Shown piece by piece: positions 16,426-26,578 of a DNA stretch of 64,000 nucleotides (positions within the stretch are counted from its first letter, which is position 1; every line of letters begins with the position of its first letter). The notes under the pieces were generated by a model. That model saw only the letters and a program-made list of their open reading frames with translations, was not told where the DNA came from and did no database searches. Made by a program: the position numbers and the translations under genes. The stretch is taken from NCBI GenBank assembly GCA_963726795.1, contig CAVSDD010000003.1, forward strand, positions 310,001 to 374,000, written 5' to 3'. This stretch comes from Hyphomicrobium_A sp963726795 (lineage in GTDB: Bacteria > Pseudomonadota > Alphaproteobacteria > Rhizobiales > Hyphomicrobiaceae).

Positions 16426-18173
16426 GCCGCTCCACCATCTTTGAGACGCATGACGGACCAGTTCACGACGCTTTCGCCCAGAGTGGCCCCGCGCAGCACG
16501 ATCTGGAGGGAAGAGCGCGGTCCGGTGCTGTTGGCGAAGAACGTGCTTTCCTCCACCGCGAGCGGCATGCGTTCAGCCTCAAACAGCCAGCGCTGGCCGT
16601 CGATCAACTCGAGTTCGGCCGAGCCCGCATCCTCCGCCACGCGGCAACCGACGTCGGGGTGCAAATGGAAATGGATCGAGAACCTGATATCGCTCTTGAG
16701 GCGTCCGTTCTGGCGCGATCCATCAAGCCGGTCGCGCCCATCGAGGCGCCGTCCGTCAAGGGACAGAAAAAGCCGGCGGGTGTGAATGAGCCCGAAGCGG
16801 CGCGCGTATCCGTCGTGGCTTGCTTCCAGCATGACCGCGTCACCGGCATCGGAAAGCTGCCAGTCAACTTGATCGGGATAGCGGATCGGCTGCGACCCGA
16901 TCAGCGTCTCGAGCCGGTGGTGCGACACGAGCTGCGAGGATGATTTATCCGCAAGGCTGAGCGTATTGTGGCTCGCCGTCGCGCGTGCCGCTGGGTTCCA
17001 ATCGGCGCCTGCCGGACCCGGCATACCGCCGTTGATGAACATGAGACGTGCGCCGCTGCTCATCTCGAACGAAAGACACCCTGCCTGCGCTTCCCCGGCA
17101 GCGGCAGGCGGCGGCGGTGGGCCGACGTCGGCGATCACGATCACGCGCGCACGTTCCAGCCGCGCATAATTGGAGGCACGCGCAGCGCTCAACACCGGCG
17201 ACGTCCCATCGTCATAACCGAGCACGGTGCCAAGCCCGGCGGCCGATGGGACTCCCATGCCGTTGAAGCGTGCCAGCATCCCGTCGCCCAGCCGCATGAA
17301 GCGCAGCATCGGAAACATCAGCGCGATGACTTCGAGCAGCTGGGTCGGATGCTTGCGTTTTCGCGCCACGAAGCATTGCGCGAGCGGAAGCAGGTCGAGC
17401 ATCAGCTCGACAATGAGCGAGGGGTTGCGACTGATATGGCCGCCGTCAGAAAGTATCTGTCGCCCAAGCTCGGCAGCCAAAGCAGACTCAGCGTCCTTCA
17501 GGTGGCGGTCGTGCCCTGCAACCGACAGGCCTGCGAAAGTAAGCGCCATGAGCGCAAGCAGCCGCGGATAGCCCTCGGGTGCCTCGCGCCAGGAGGAGCT
17601 GAGCACCGCCAGCTGGCGTCCGAGACTCGCGGTAATCGTGGCATAGGTCGCAGCGTCGGCGCCATCGAGCAGCAGCGAGGTATGCGACAGCCATGCGATG
17701 AGCCGGCGCGCCGCCACCGCGGGCTCGGCGATAATTCCAGTTCCAACACCAAACCGGATCGCCCACTCAGCCGCCAAGCGTCGCGCGGTTTGCCGGGCCT
17801 CCTCCTCGCCCGCGGCTGCCAGATTGCGCAGCCAGCCAAAGCCGTGCAGCTCGCGCTCCCAACCGGGCGTCGGAGGCTTGATGTCGAAGGGCGAGCGCTC
17901 ATTCAGAAACGCGATGCTGCCGGCGAGGCCGAACTGCCCATGCTCGATCTCGCGCCAGAAGCTCGGATCGGCCGTGCGCAGATCCTGGGGAACGATCAGC
18001 AGCTGCTCGGCGGGCGTCGGCGTAAACGACATGCCGAGCAGGCGCGACGCGAACATGCCCATCATCGCCGAGGTCTTCGAGCCATCGGCCGACAGCGCTA
18101 CGTTCCTGATGCGCTCCTTGAGCGTCAGGTCGATGCGGCTCACCGCCAATATCGCTTCACGCATCGGGGCCAT
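16422..18173 (-). CDS. Heparinase II/III-family protein
   Basis: About 583 residues. The N-terminal half is an alpha/alpha-toroid-like helical domain (EQLLIVPQDLRTADPSFWREIEHG, GWLRNLAA). The C-terminal half is the beta-rich heparinase II/III lyase domain (ARLMFINGGMPGPAGADWNPAARATASHNTLSL in two blocks, then HDGYARRFGLIHTRRLFLS). By family it would cleave an acidic polysaccharide by beta-elimination, but this housekeeping-linked rhizobial subgroup has no defined substrate and no signal peptide is evident. The start is uncertain: the ATG at 18173 is used, since longer forms run into rsmB; a GTG at 18206 is possible. Confidence 0.85.
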   Translation of the reverse strand: MAPMREAILAVSRIDLTLKERIRNVALSADGSKTSAMMGMFASRLLGMSFTPTPAEQLLIVPQDLRTADPSFWREIEHGQFGLAGSIAFLNERSPFDIKPPTPGWERELHGFGWLRNLAAAGEEEARQTARRLAAEWAIRFGVGTGIIAEPAVAARRLIAWLSHTSLLLDGADAATYATITASLGRQLAVLSSSWREAPEGYPRLLALMALTFAGLSVAGHDRHLKDAESALAAELGRQILSDGGHISRNPSLIVELMLDLLPLAQCFVARKRKHPTQLLEVIALMFPMLRFMRLGDGMLARFNGMGVPSAAGLGTVLGYDDGTSPVLSAARASNYARLERARVIVIADVGPPPPPAAAGEAQAGCLSFEMSSGARLMFINGGMPGPAGADWNPAARATASHNTLSLADKSSSQLVSHHRLETLIGSQPIRYPDQVDWQLSDAGDAVMLEASHDGYARRFGLIHTRRLFLSLDGRRLDGRDRLDGSRQNGRLKSDIRFSIHFHLHPDVGCRVAEDAGSAELELIDGQRWLFEAERMPLAVEESTFFANSTGPRSSLQIVLRGATLGESVVNWSVMRLKDGGAA

Positions 18174-18253
18174 GATGATCGAGTAACCCCCTGAGCCCTC
18201 GAACACAAGAACGCTCAGGCGAGGAGCTGTGAGCAGTTGCCGCGACGACGCAG

Positions 18254-19657
18254 TCAGCCCTTTGTGACGAGGCGCGCCGCGTAAAACCCATCCAACCCCG
18301 AAAGCTCGGGACGCTCGTTGGGGAGGTGGTAGGGCAGCGTGCGCAGATCGCCCTCGCGCGTGATCCATTCGGGCGGAATGCCGATCTCGCCGGGTTCGAT
18401 TGGCAGGCGGGCAAGCTCGGGCGAGCGCTGCAGCAAAAGCTCGATCTGACGGCTGCCTTCTTCCGGCTCGAGCGAGCAGGTGCAATAGACAAGCCGGCCG
18501 CCAGGCTTCAGCAGGCGCACGGCATTGTCGAGCAGGCGCGCTTGGATCTGCGCCAGTGCCGCGACATCGTCGGAGCGCTTCAAGTGCAAGATATCAGGAT
18601 GCCTGCGGATCGTTCCCGTGGCAGTGCAGGGCGCATCCAGCAGGACCGCATCGAAGGTTTGTCCCGCGTTCCAGGTGGCCGCGTCGGCCGCGACGAACGT
18701 TGCCTCGAGCCCCAGCCGCTGGAAGTTGGCGCGCACCCGCTCCAGCCTGGCAGCCGATAGGTCGACCGCCGTGACGATCGCGTCCGCCGCGGCGAGCTGC
18801 GCCGCCTTGCCCCCAGGAGCCGCACACAGGTCGGCGACACTGAGACCCTTCACCGGGCCGAGCAGGCGGGCGGGAAGGGCGGCAGCGGCGTCCTGCACCC
18901 ACCACTCGCCATCGGCGTAGCCCGGCAGGTCCTCGATGCGGCCGCCGGCGGCAAGCCGGACGGAGCCGGCGGGCAACACATGGCCGGCGAGCTTCTCGGC
19001 CCACGTGGCGGCGTCGCTCTTTACGGTGATATCGAGCGGAGCTTCACGCAGCATCGCTTCGCCGATGCGCCGCGCCTCAGCCTCGCCGAACGTTTGCGTC
19101 CAGCGATCGAGCAGCCACGCTGGGATGTTGAGCACCACGCGATCGCGGCCGGCAATCGCGGCCATGCCTTCGCGCGTCAACCGGCGCAGCAGCGCGTTGA
19201 CGAGCTTGTCGTACCGGTGCGCAAGGCGATCGCGTCGCGCCTGCTCGACCGCGAGGCCGACGGCAGCATGGGGCGGCGTCGCGAGAAACAGCACCTGCGC
19301 AGCGGCCGCGAGCAATATCGGCCACAGGTTGCCCTGCCGCTCCGGCAGCGGCTTTTCCAAGAAGCCAGACAATGTCGCGTCGAGTTCGCCCCGATGGCGC
19401 AACACCGTCGCCACGATCAAGCGTGCCAGCGCACGATCGCGCGGCTCGAGCGAGCTCCCGGCAAACTCCTTGGTAATCGCCTCATCGAGCGAGCGGTGCT
19501 TGTGCAGAACGGCACTGATAAGGCGCACGGCGCTCTCGCGCGCGGCCAGGCCCGAAGGCTCCTCGCCGGTGCCGCTTGGCTTGGGGCGCGCTGCACCCTT
19601 TATTGCGCCGTCGCGAGCAGGCCTCTTGTTCTTGTTTGAAACCCTATCCGACGCCAC
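18254..19657 (-). CDS. rsmB: 16S rRNA m5C967 methyltransferase (RsmB/Sun family)
   Basis: A 467-residue protein. An N-terminal NusB-like helical RNA-binding domain covers about residues 38-170 (AVRLISAVLHKHRSLDEAI). A Rossmann-fold methyltransferase follows, with SAM motif VADLCAAPGGKAAQL, motif IV DAPCTATGTIRRHPD and the catalytic-cysteine motif YCTCSLEPEEG. It methylates cytosine in 16S rRNA. The start is a GTG at 19657, with an AGGAG that overlaps the end of htpX; the two genes are only six bases apart. The N-terminal 35 residues are basic and disordered. Confidence 0.93.
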   Translation of the reverse strand: MASDRVSNKNKRPARDGAIKGAARPKPSGTGEEPSGLAARESAVRLISAVLHKHRSLDEAITKEFAGSSLEPRDRALARLIVATVLRHRGELDATLSGFLEKPLPERQGNLWPILLAAAAQVLFLATPPHAAVGLAVEQARRDRLAHRYDKLVNALLRRLTREGMAAIAGRDRVVLNIPAWLLDRWTQTFGEAEARRIGEAMLREAPLDITVKSDAATWAEKLAGHVLPAGSVRLAAGGRIEDLPGYADGEWWVQDAAAALPARLLGPVKGLSVADLCAAPGGKAAQLAAADAIVTAVDLSAARLERVRANFQRLGLEATFVAADAATWNAGQTFDAVLLDAPCTATGTIRRHPDILHLKRSDDVAALAQIQARLLDNAVRLLKPGGRLVYCTCSLEPEEGSRQIELLLQRSPELARLPIEPGEIGIPPEWITREGDLRTLPYHLPNERPELSGLDGFYAARLVTKG

Positions 19658-19663
19658 GCTCTC

Positions 19664-20626
19664 CTAGCCCCACGGACCAGAAGATCGCCGCTGGTTGCGG
19701 GGCTGAGTTTGTGTCTCCCAAGGGCTTGCATCTCGAGACGGCTCGTTATCGCGCGGGGTCTGCATCTGTCCGCTCTCGCGCGCCATCTCCTCAAGTGCGG
19801 CGATGCGGTTCGCGGTGTTGGGGTGCGTGGAGAACAGGTTGTCCATGCCGCCACCCGTCAACGGATTGATGATGAACATGTGCGCGGTCGCGGGCACTTC
19901 TTCCGCCGTCTCGTTGGGGATCTGGTGCGCATAGTCGTCGATCTTGGCCAGCGCCGACGCGAGCCACAGCGGATGCCGGCAGATTTCAGCTCCGCCGCGA
20001 TCGGCCGCATACTCACGCGAGCGGCTGATTGACATCTGCACCAGCATGGCCGCGAGCGGCGCGACTATGATGGCAAGGAGACCGCCGAGCATACCCAGCG
20101 CGCCGCCGCGATCATCGCGGTTGCCGCCGAACATCATGCCGAACTGCATGTACTGCGCGACCATCGAGATGGCACCGCCGATCGTCGCGGCGATCGTCAT
20201 GATGAGCGTGTCGCGGTTTTTGACGTGCGTCAGCTCGTGCGCGAGCACGCCGGCAAGCTCGTCGCGGCTCAGCACCTTGAGCAGGCCGGTCGAAGCGCAC
20301 ACGGCTGCGTGCTGGGGATTGCGCCCCGTCGCAAAGGCATTCGGCTGGTCGCTTTCCATGATGTACACGCGCGGCATCGGCAGGCCGGCATTCTGCGCCA
20401 ATTCCCGCACGACGCCGCACAGCTCCGGCGCCGAGTTCTCGTCCACCTCGTGCGCGCCGTACATGCGCAGCACGACCTTGTCCGAGTTCCAATAGGAGAA
20501 CGCGTTCATGGCAAGCGCGATGAAGAACGCGATCACCATGCCCGAGGAACCGCCAATGGCTGCGCCGAGCGCCACGAAAATCGCGGTCAGCAGCGCAAGC
20601 AGCATGGCTGTCTTGGCGTAATTCAT
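19664..20626 (-). CDS. htpX: HtpX-type membrane zinc metalloprotease
   Basis: A 320-residue M48 protease that degrades misfolded membrane proteins. Two N-terminal helices (AMLLALLTAIFVALGAAIG, MVIAFFIALAMNAFSYW) precede the zinc site HELTHVKNRDT, and the downstream SREYAADRGGAEIC supplies the third ligand. Two further hydrophobic stretches follow the zinc site. A long polar tail (about 45 residues, rich in Gln, Arg and Asn) ends the protein. The ATG at 20626 has GGAGG seven bases upstream and is preferred to an upstream in-frame start. It heads the minus-strand run htpX-rsmB. Confidence 0.95.
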   Translation of the reverse strand: MNYAKTAMLLALLTAIFVALGAAIGGSSGMVIAFFIALAMNAFSYWNSDKVVLRMYGAHEVDENSAPELCGVVRELAQNAGLPMPRVYIMESDQPNAFATGRNPQHAAVCASTGLLKVLSRDELAGVLAHELTHVKNRDTLIMTIAATIGGAISMVAQYMQFGMMFGGNRDDRGGALGMLGGLLAIIVAPLAAMLVQMSISRSREYAADRGGAEICRHPLWLASALAKIDDYAHQIPNETAEEVPATAHMFIINPLTGGGMDNLFSTHPNTANRIAALEEMARESGQMQTPRDNEPSRDASPWETQTQPRNQRRSSGPWG

Positions 20627-20716
20627 GGGTTGGCCTCCGCCTCCTGTGCCGTTTACACCCAAATGCTATATGGAAAGCAAACCGGCCCACGATAAGGGCG
20701 CAGCAAGGCCTTGCAG

Positions 20717-20896
20717 ATGCAGGAGAAACCGAAAAAGCCGTTGCCGGACCCGGCGCAACGCGCGCTCAAGGAAGCCGAGGAGCGCCGCAAAGCGCAAAAG
20801 CCAGCCGCGAGCGAGCCCGAAGTCGGCGGGCGCGATGGGCTTGATCCGGCCCGCTACGGGGACTGGGAAAAGGGCGGCATCGCGTCGGATTTCTAG
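20717..20896 (+). CDS. DUF1674 protein, SDHAF4 (succinate dehydrogenase assembly factor) homologue
   Basis: A 59-residue protein whose C-terminus GRDGLDPARYGDWEKGGIASDF (two blocks, GLDPARYGDWE and KGGIASDF) is the signature of DUF1674, the bacterial counterpart of mitochondrial SDHAF4/Sdh8. That factor binds the flavinylated SdhA subunit and protects it before complex II assembly. The N-terminal part is a charged helix (RALKEAEERRKAQK). The ATG at 20717 follows AAGG; a TTG six bases earlier is possible. No sdh gene is nearby. Confidence 0.85.
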   Translation: MQEKPKKPLPDPAQRALKEAEERRKAQKPAASEPEVGGRDGLDPARYGDWEKGGIASDF

Positions 20897-20916
20897 TCCG
20901 GTAGCCGCGGAGCCCA

Positions 20917-22317
20917 TCAAAAGTTGATGACGGCGCCGCTCATGAGCAGATCGAGATCGTCGATCGGCGTGTCCGCCAGTGGCCCTGTCGCAGCGAGCCC
21001 ATTCAACTGGCGCAGGGTGACGTCGCCGCTCGCGTGGCGATAATAAAGATAGAGGATCATCGACGCATTCTCGATGCCTTGCGCGATACCGCCGCCCCAC
21101 ACGTTGACGCTGGAGTTCCACACCGCCCAGTTGCCGGCGCCCGTCGGGTTGAGCGAATCGCCCGGCCTCACGAAGGCAGCCGTTGCCGCGCCGCCATCGT
21201 AGGTGAAATGCTCGCCGTAGATCGTCGTCTTGCCGAGCTCGTTGAACCGGCGTTCGATTCCCGCCTGCCCGGCAAAGAAATGATGCTGATCGTCGACACC
21301 CGTCTGCTGGTAGCGCAGCGTCTCGTCGATCAGGCCATTGAAGTTGAGGCCAGCGCCGAAATTCAAGAATAGCCCCGTCGGCCGGTCGATGACGCTGATC
21401 GAGCCGCTCATCTGACGGCACGACGTGTCGTCGCCCGAATTGACCAAGAGGTTGGCACCGGCACAGATCGCGCGCGAGCGCGCGCCTTGGATGAGCTGGG
21501 TGTAGCCAAATCCCGCGCCCACGTCGAAACGCCCGACCTCGTCCTTGTAACGGACCGCCACGTCCCAGAAGTCGGCGGCGACCCAAGTGCCGACCGCGGT
21601 TAAGCCGTTCCAAGTTGGCGTCACGTACTTGATCAGCTCGAACCCGCGCTGGCTTTCGCTCGGCTGATCGCCGCCGGCCGCGATGATGCGACGCCAGGTG
21701 AGGTCGCTCGTCGTCAGCTGTCCATTGCGGGCCGAGCGCAGGAACATGCCAAATCCGGTATCCTGGATTTCCGAGTACTTCGCGAAGGCGTTCGTCTGCG
21801 TGAGGTTGGCGTCGGCGATGCGGTCGGTGGCGGCGAACGAAGCGCCGATCAGCAATGTGCCGACATCCTTCCTCTTTACGTACCAGAGCGATTCACGAAT
21901 ATCGGTGCCGAAGAAACCGCGGTTGTCGAACCCGATCGCGCTCAGCTGATTGACCCTCAGCGAGTTCGCCGACTTGATACCGATCTCGATGCGGTAGCCG
22001 ATCTCCCAGTTGGGATCGATCATGGCTTTGCCCGCAAAGCCGAACCGCGAGCGGAAATTATCGTTGGTGACGGTGTAGACGTTGCTCGCCCGGCCGTCGT
22101 ACCAAGCGAGCTCGGCCTGGTTGATCGTTCCAGAAATTTGGAGCGAGAGTGCGCGGTTGCCCTTGCGCGTTGTCAGAGCCTCAAGCTCCGCAACGCGTGC
22201 CTCAAGGTCGGCACAGCAATCCTCGCCGCCGCCAGCGCTCGCGGGCCCAACCGCCGCGATCAAAATCGCGGCCGCAGCTGCAATCAGTCCTCGCCGCGAT
22301 CTGCGCCTTTGGCCCAA
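20917..22317 (-). CDS. Alphaproteobacterial porin
   Basis: About 466 residues. A signal peptide (GLIAAAAAILIAAVGPASA) is followed by a short coiled-coil with two cysteines (DCCADLEARVAELEAL), the usual N-terminal trimerisation segment of rhizobial porins. The rest is beta-barrel-like, with alternating polar and hydrophobic residues and many Gly, Tyr and Phe. It ends VINF with a terminal aromatic residue, as expected for BAM-dependent insertion. The start is a TTG at 22317, the best available, with AAGGG about eleven bases upstream, and is not certain. It would form a passive diffusion channel. Confidence 0.85.
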   Translation of the reverse strand: MGQRRRSRRGLIAAAAAILIAAVGPASAGGGEDCCADLEARVAELEALTTRKGNRALSLQISGTINQAELAWYDGRASNVYTVTNDNFRSRFGFAGKAMIDPNWEIGYRIEIGIKSANSLRVNQLSAIGFDNRGFFGTDIRESLWYVKRKDVGTLLIGASFAATDRIADANLTQTNAFAKYSEIQDTGFGMFLRSARNGQLTTSDLTWRRIIAAGGDQPSESQRGFELIKYVTPTWNGLTAVGTWVAADFWDVAVRYKDEVGRFDVGAGFGYTQLIQGARSRAICAGANLLVNSGDDTSCRQMSGSISVIDRPTGLFLNFGAGLNFNGLIDETLRYQQTGVDDQHHFFAGQAGIERRFNELGKTTIYGEHFTYDGGAATAAFVRPGDSLNPTGAGNWAVWNSSVNVWGGGIAQGIENASMILYLYYRHASGDVTLRQLNGLAATGPLADTPIDDLDLLMSGAVINF

Positions 22318-22412
22318 GGCGGATAGCCCTTTCTCGCGCGCTTAAGCTGGCGCAGGGCTTATCAGATTCTGTTTGCGGCCAAGGCTCACATTCCCCAGCG
22401 ATCGCAAGCCGC

Positions 22413-24362
<1,950 letters not shown>

Positions 24363-24430
24363 CGTTTCCTCCAGACGTTTTGCCGTCGATTATGGAGGTC
24401 ACGTTGCCGGAGCGCAATTTCGCGATTGGT

Positions 24431-24856
24431 CTAAGACATGAAGCCGAAAAGGCCGATTATGGCGCCTTGGAGCAGCAGAACGCCGAGCCAATGTCCGCCA
24501 TCGATCAGAGTGAGCATGCGATCGGCGCCCTGGAACGTATGATTGACCGCCAGCGTCGTGGCTATGAACCCCACCCAGACCAGCGCCGCCGCAAAAAGGC
24601 TTCCCGTCAAGGTGACCTGCGCAGGTCCGAGATGTCCGATGATGCCGGCCAGCACCCACGCCATGACGACTTGCGCGACGAACGCGATCACGAAGGGCGT
24701 CGCGGTTGGCCCTTCGGCCTTCATGTCCGCTTCCGACTTGCCGGCGGCGGCTTGCCATTGCTTGGGGAACAGCACCCCGTACCACAGCCAGCCAAACATG
24801 AATCCGACGACGGCGGCGAGCACCACGGCGTAGATGTTGAGCCCGGTGAACTGCAT
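24431..24856 (-). CDS. DUF1761 membrane protein
   Basis: A 141-residue protein with four transmembrane helices. It contains the DUF1761 motifs FMFGWLWYGVLFPKQW at the N-terminus and LAVNHTFQGADRMLTLIDGGHW near the C-terminus. No function is established for the family. The ATG at 24856 has GGAGG six bases upstream. It lies between the methyltransferase-like gene and acs on the same strand, with gaps of 55 and 68 bases, so co-transcription is possible but not shown. Confidence 0.85.
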   Translation of the reverse strand: MQFTGLNIYAVVLAAVVGFMFGWLWYGVLFPKQWQAAAGKSEADMKAEGPTATPFVIAFVAQVVMAWVLAGIIGHLGPAQVTLTGSLFAAALVWVGFIATTLAVNHTFQGADRMLTLIDGGHWLGVLLLQGAIIGLFGFMS

Positions 24857-24911
24857 TGCGCCTCCGTTGCGTTGGCCGTGCCGATGAGCCTAACAGATTC
24901 CGGCCTCAGGC

Positions 24912-25613
24912 TTAAGCGCGACCCGGGACGCCCGGATGGCGCCAGACTGTTGCGCGCTTGATCTCCGCGTCTTCCAGCTCGCGCGTCACCGGAACGGTGT
25001 AGTCTGCCACTCGTTCGAACGCGCCTTTGGGGAAGTAGTTGCGCTGCGGATCACCGATCAAAACCAGCGTGCCACGGGCAGCCGCCTGATCGATGTAGGC
25101 GAGCACTTTGTCGGCGAGTGCGCGCTCATAGAATAGATCGCCGACGAGGATAACGTCGTGTTCGGCCGGCGGACGTTCGAGCACATCCTCGGCGGTAACC
25201 GCCACCGCAACAGAATTCGCGGCGGCATTGAGCGCAACGGCGGCAAGCGACATCCAGTCGATATCGGCTGCAAGCACCGATGCGGCGCCGGATTTGGCAG
25301 CCGCGATCGCCGACAGGCCGGAGCCGGAGCCAAGATCGAGCACGCGCTTATTCGCAACGGTGTCGGATTCATCGAGCAGATAGCGCGCGAGCGCCTGACC
25401 GCCTGCCCACGCAAAGGCCCAATACGGCGGCGGCAGATTGATTGCGCCAAGCTCATCCTCGGTCTTCTGCCAAATCGGAAGCGATTCCTCCGCGAGGTGG
25501 AGAAGGATCTCAGGCACGAGGGGAGGGGCAAGGAGCTTGGTATTGGCGCGGATAAAAACGTCAGCCGAACGAGGGATTTTTGGATCGAGGCGGCCTGCTG
25601 GGAGTGCCGTCAT
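24912..25613 (-). CDS. ETF-beta lysine methyltransferase-like (METTL20 family)
   Basis: A 233-residue class I SAM methyltransferase. Seen: LPPPYWAFAWAGGQALARYL, SAM motif VLDLGSGSGLSAIAAAKSGA, motif ADIDWMS, and VGDLFYE. The late motif GDPQRNYFPKG matches the DPxRxY(F/L) signature of METTL20/ETFBKMT and its alphaproteobacterial homologues, which trimethylate lysines of the electron-transfer flavoprotein beta subunit. The target is inferred from that motif. The ATG at 25613 overlaps the EVE gene stop (ATGA), so the two are translationally coupled. Confidence 0.78.
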   Translation of the reverse strand: MTALPAGRLDPKIPRSADVFIRANTKLLAPPLVPEILLHLAEESLPIWQKTEDELGAINLPPPYWAFAWAGGQALARYLLDESDTVANKRVLDLGSGSGLSAIAAAKSGAASVLAADIDWMSLAAVALNAAANSVAVAVTAEDVLERPPAEHDVILVGDLFYERALADKVLAYIDQAAARGTLVLIGDPQRNYFPKGAFERVADYTVPVTRELEDAEIKRATVWRHPGVPGRA

Positions 25614-26044
25614 CCCTTGTGCTTCGCATCGAGGCCGCCCATGCGGCAGACCTCGTTCCATTCGGGCGCCGTCACCGGCTGCACCGAAAGCCGCGAATTC
25701 ACGACAAGCATCATCTTGGCGAGCTTCGGGTTCGCTTTAACTGCGACCAGCGTCACCGGCTTCGGCATGGCTTTGAGCGCACGCACGTCCACGCATTGCC
25801 ATGTCCCGGTATCGTCCTTGGGGTCGGGATGGGCGAGCGCCGATACTTCCAGGATGCCGACGACCTCGCGCTCATCACCCGAGTGATAGAAGAACCCGAG
25901 ATCGCCAAGCTGCATCGCGCGCATGTTGTTGCGTGCCTGGTAATTGCGCACGCCGTCCCAAGCCTCACCGGCCTTGCCGCGTGATTTCAAGTTCTGCCAG
26001 GAGAACACGTTAGATTCGGATTTGAAGAGCCAGTAGGCGGGCAT
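25610..26044 (-). CDS. EVE-domain protein
   Basis: A 144-residue single EVE domain, a PUA-like fold that binds modified nucleic-acid bases. Key stretches: YWLFKSESNVFSWQNL at the start, GKAGEAWDGVRNYQARNNMRAM, GDLGFFYHSG, VVGILEVSALAHPDP and VNSRLSVQPV. Related to eukaryotic THYN1. The ATG at 26044 lacks a good ribosome site. It overlaps the following methyltransferase gene by four bases. Family knowledge gives base recognition; what it reads in this cell is unknown. Confidence 0.9.
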   Translation of the reverse strand: MPAYWLFKSESNVFSWQNLKSRGKAGEAWDGVRNYQARNNMRAMQLGDLGFFYHSGDEREVVGILEVSALAHPDPKDDTGTWQCVDVRALKAMPKPVTLVAVKANPKLAKMMLVVNSRLSVQPVTAPEWNEVCRMGGLDAKHKG

Positions 26045-26104
26045 GGGGGGATCCGCAAGAGCTGCGCTATTGGGCCTGAAGCTCCGCTTTCAAGTCAAGC
26101 GGGA

Positions 26105-26578
26105 TCAGGCGAAGACAACTGAGCGGCGAATGACGAACACGCCGAGAAAGCTTGCCGCGATGGCGATCAGCTTGGCCGGAAGCGGTCCGACGCCCAGTAT
26201 GCCCGTCGCCAGCGCAATCACGGCCGCCGTGACAATCAGGCCGATCAGGCCGCTGGCGAAGAACTCTCCAAACAAGCGATGCGCCGACTTTTTCGAAGCG
26301 GCATCGGTGAACACGAAGCGCCGCGACAGGTGATAGTGCAGGACGATGCCGCAAGCATAGCCGACGACGCCTGCCAGCGTCGGCAGCGCGAACGCCCGGT
26401 TAAGAGCCAGGAAGACTGCCAGGTCGAGGGCCAGCGCCAGCCCGCTGACGACGACATAGCGTGAGAGCTGAGGCATCAGGTGCCAGCTTCGACGCAACGC
26501 GTGCAGCAGGGCGGCAACGAAATCCATCTGCGGCATGCCGCCGTCGCGGACTCGGCGCGGACCTTGATCGACCGTCAT
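26105..26578 (-). CDS. GtrA-family membrane protein
   Basis: About 157 residues with four hydrophobic helices (LSRYVVVSGLALALDLAVFLA, ALPTLAGVVGYACGIVLHYHL, FFASGLIGLIVTAAVIALATG, AKLIAIAASFLGVFVIRRSV). The motifs FV(V)SG and HYHLSRRFVF fit the GtrA family, thought to flip polyprenyl-phosphate-linked sugars across the membrane. Its ATG at 26578 overlaps the oxidoreductase stop (ATGA). It belongs functionally with that gene and probably with the GT-C-like gene transcribed the other way. Confidence 0.85.
   Translation of the reverse strand: MTVDQGPRRVRDGGMPQMDFVAALLHALRRSWHLMPQLSRYVVVSGLALALDLAVFLALNRAFALPTLAGVVGYACGIVLHYHLSRRFVFTDAASKKSAHRLFGEFFASGLIGLIVTAAVIALATGILGVGPLPAKLIAIAASFLGVFVIRRSVVFA

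Noticed and set aside
16422..18485. Longer heparinase-like protein starting at 18485
   Set aside because: The first 75 residues would lie inside rsmB in another frame and have the Arg-rich composition of a shadow reading; the start near 18173 is preferred.
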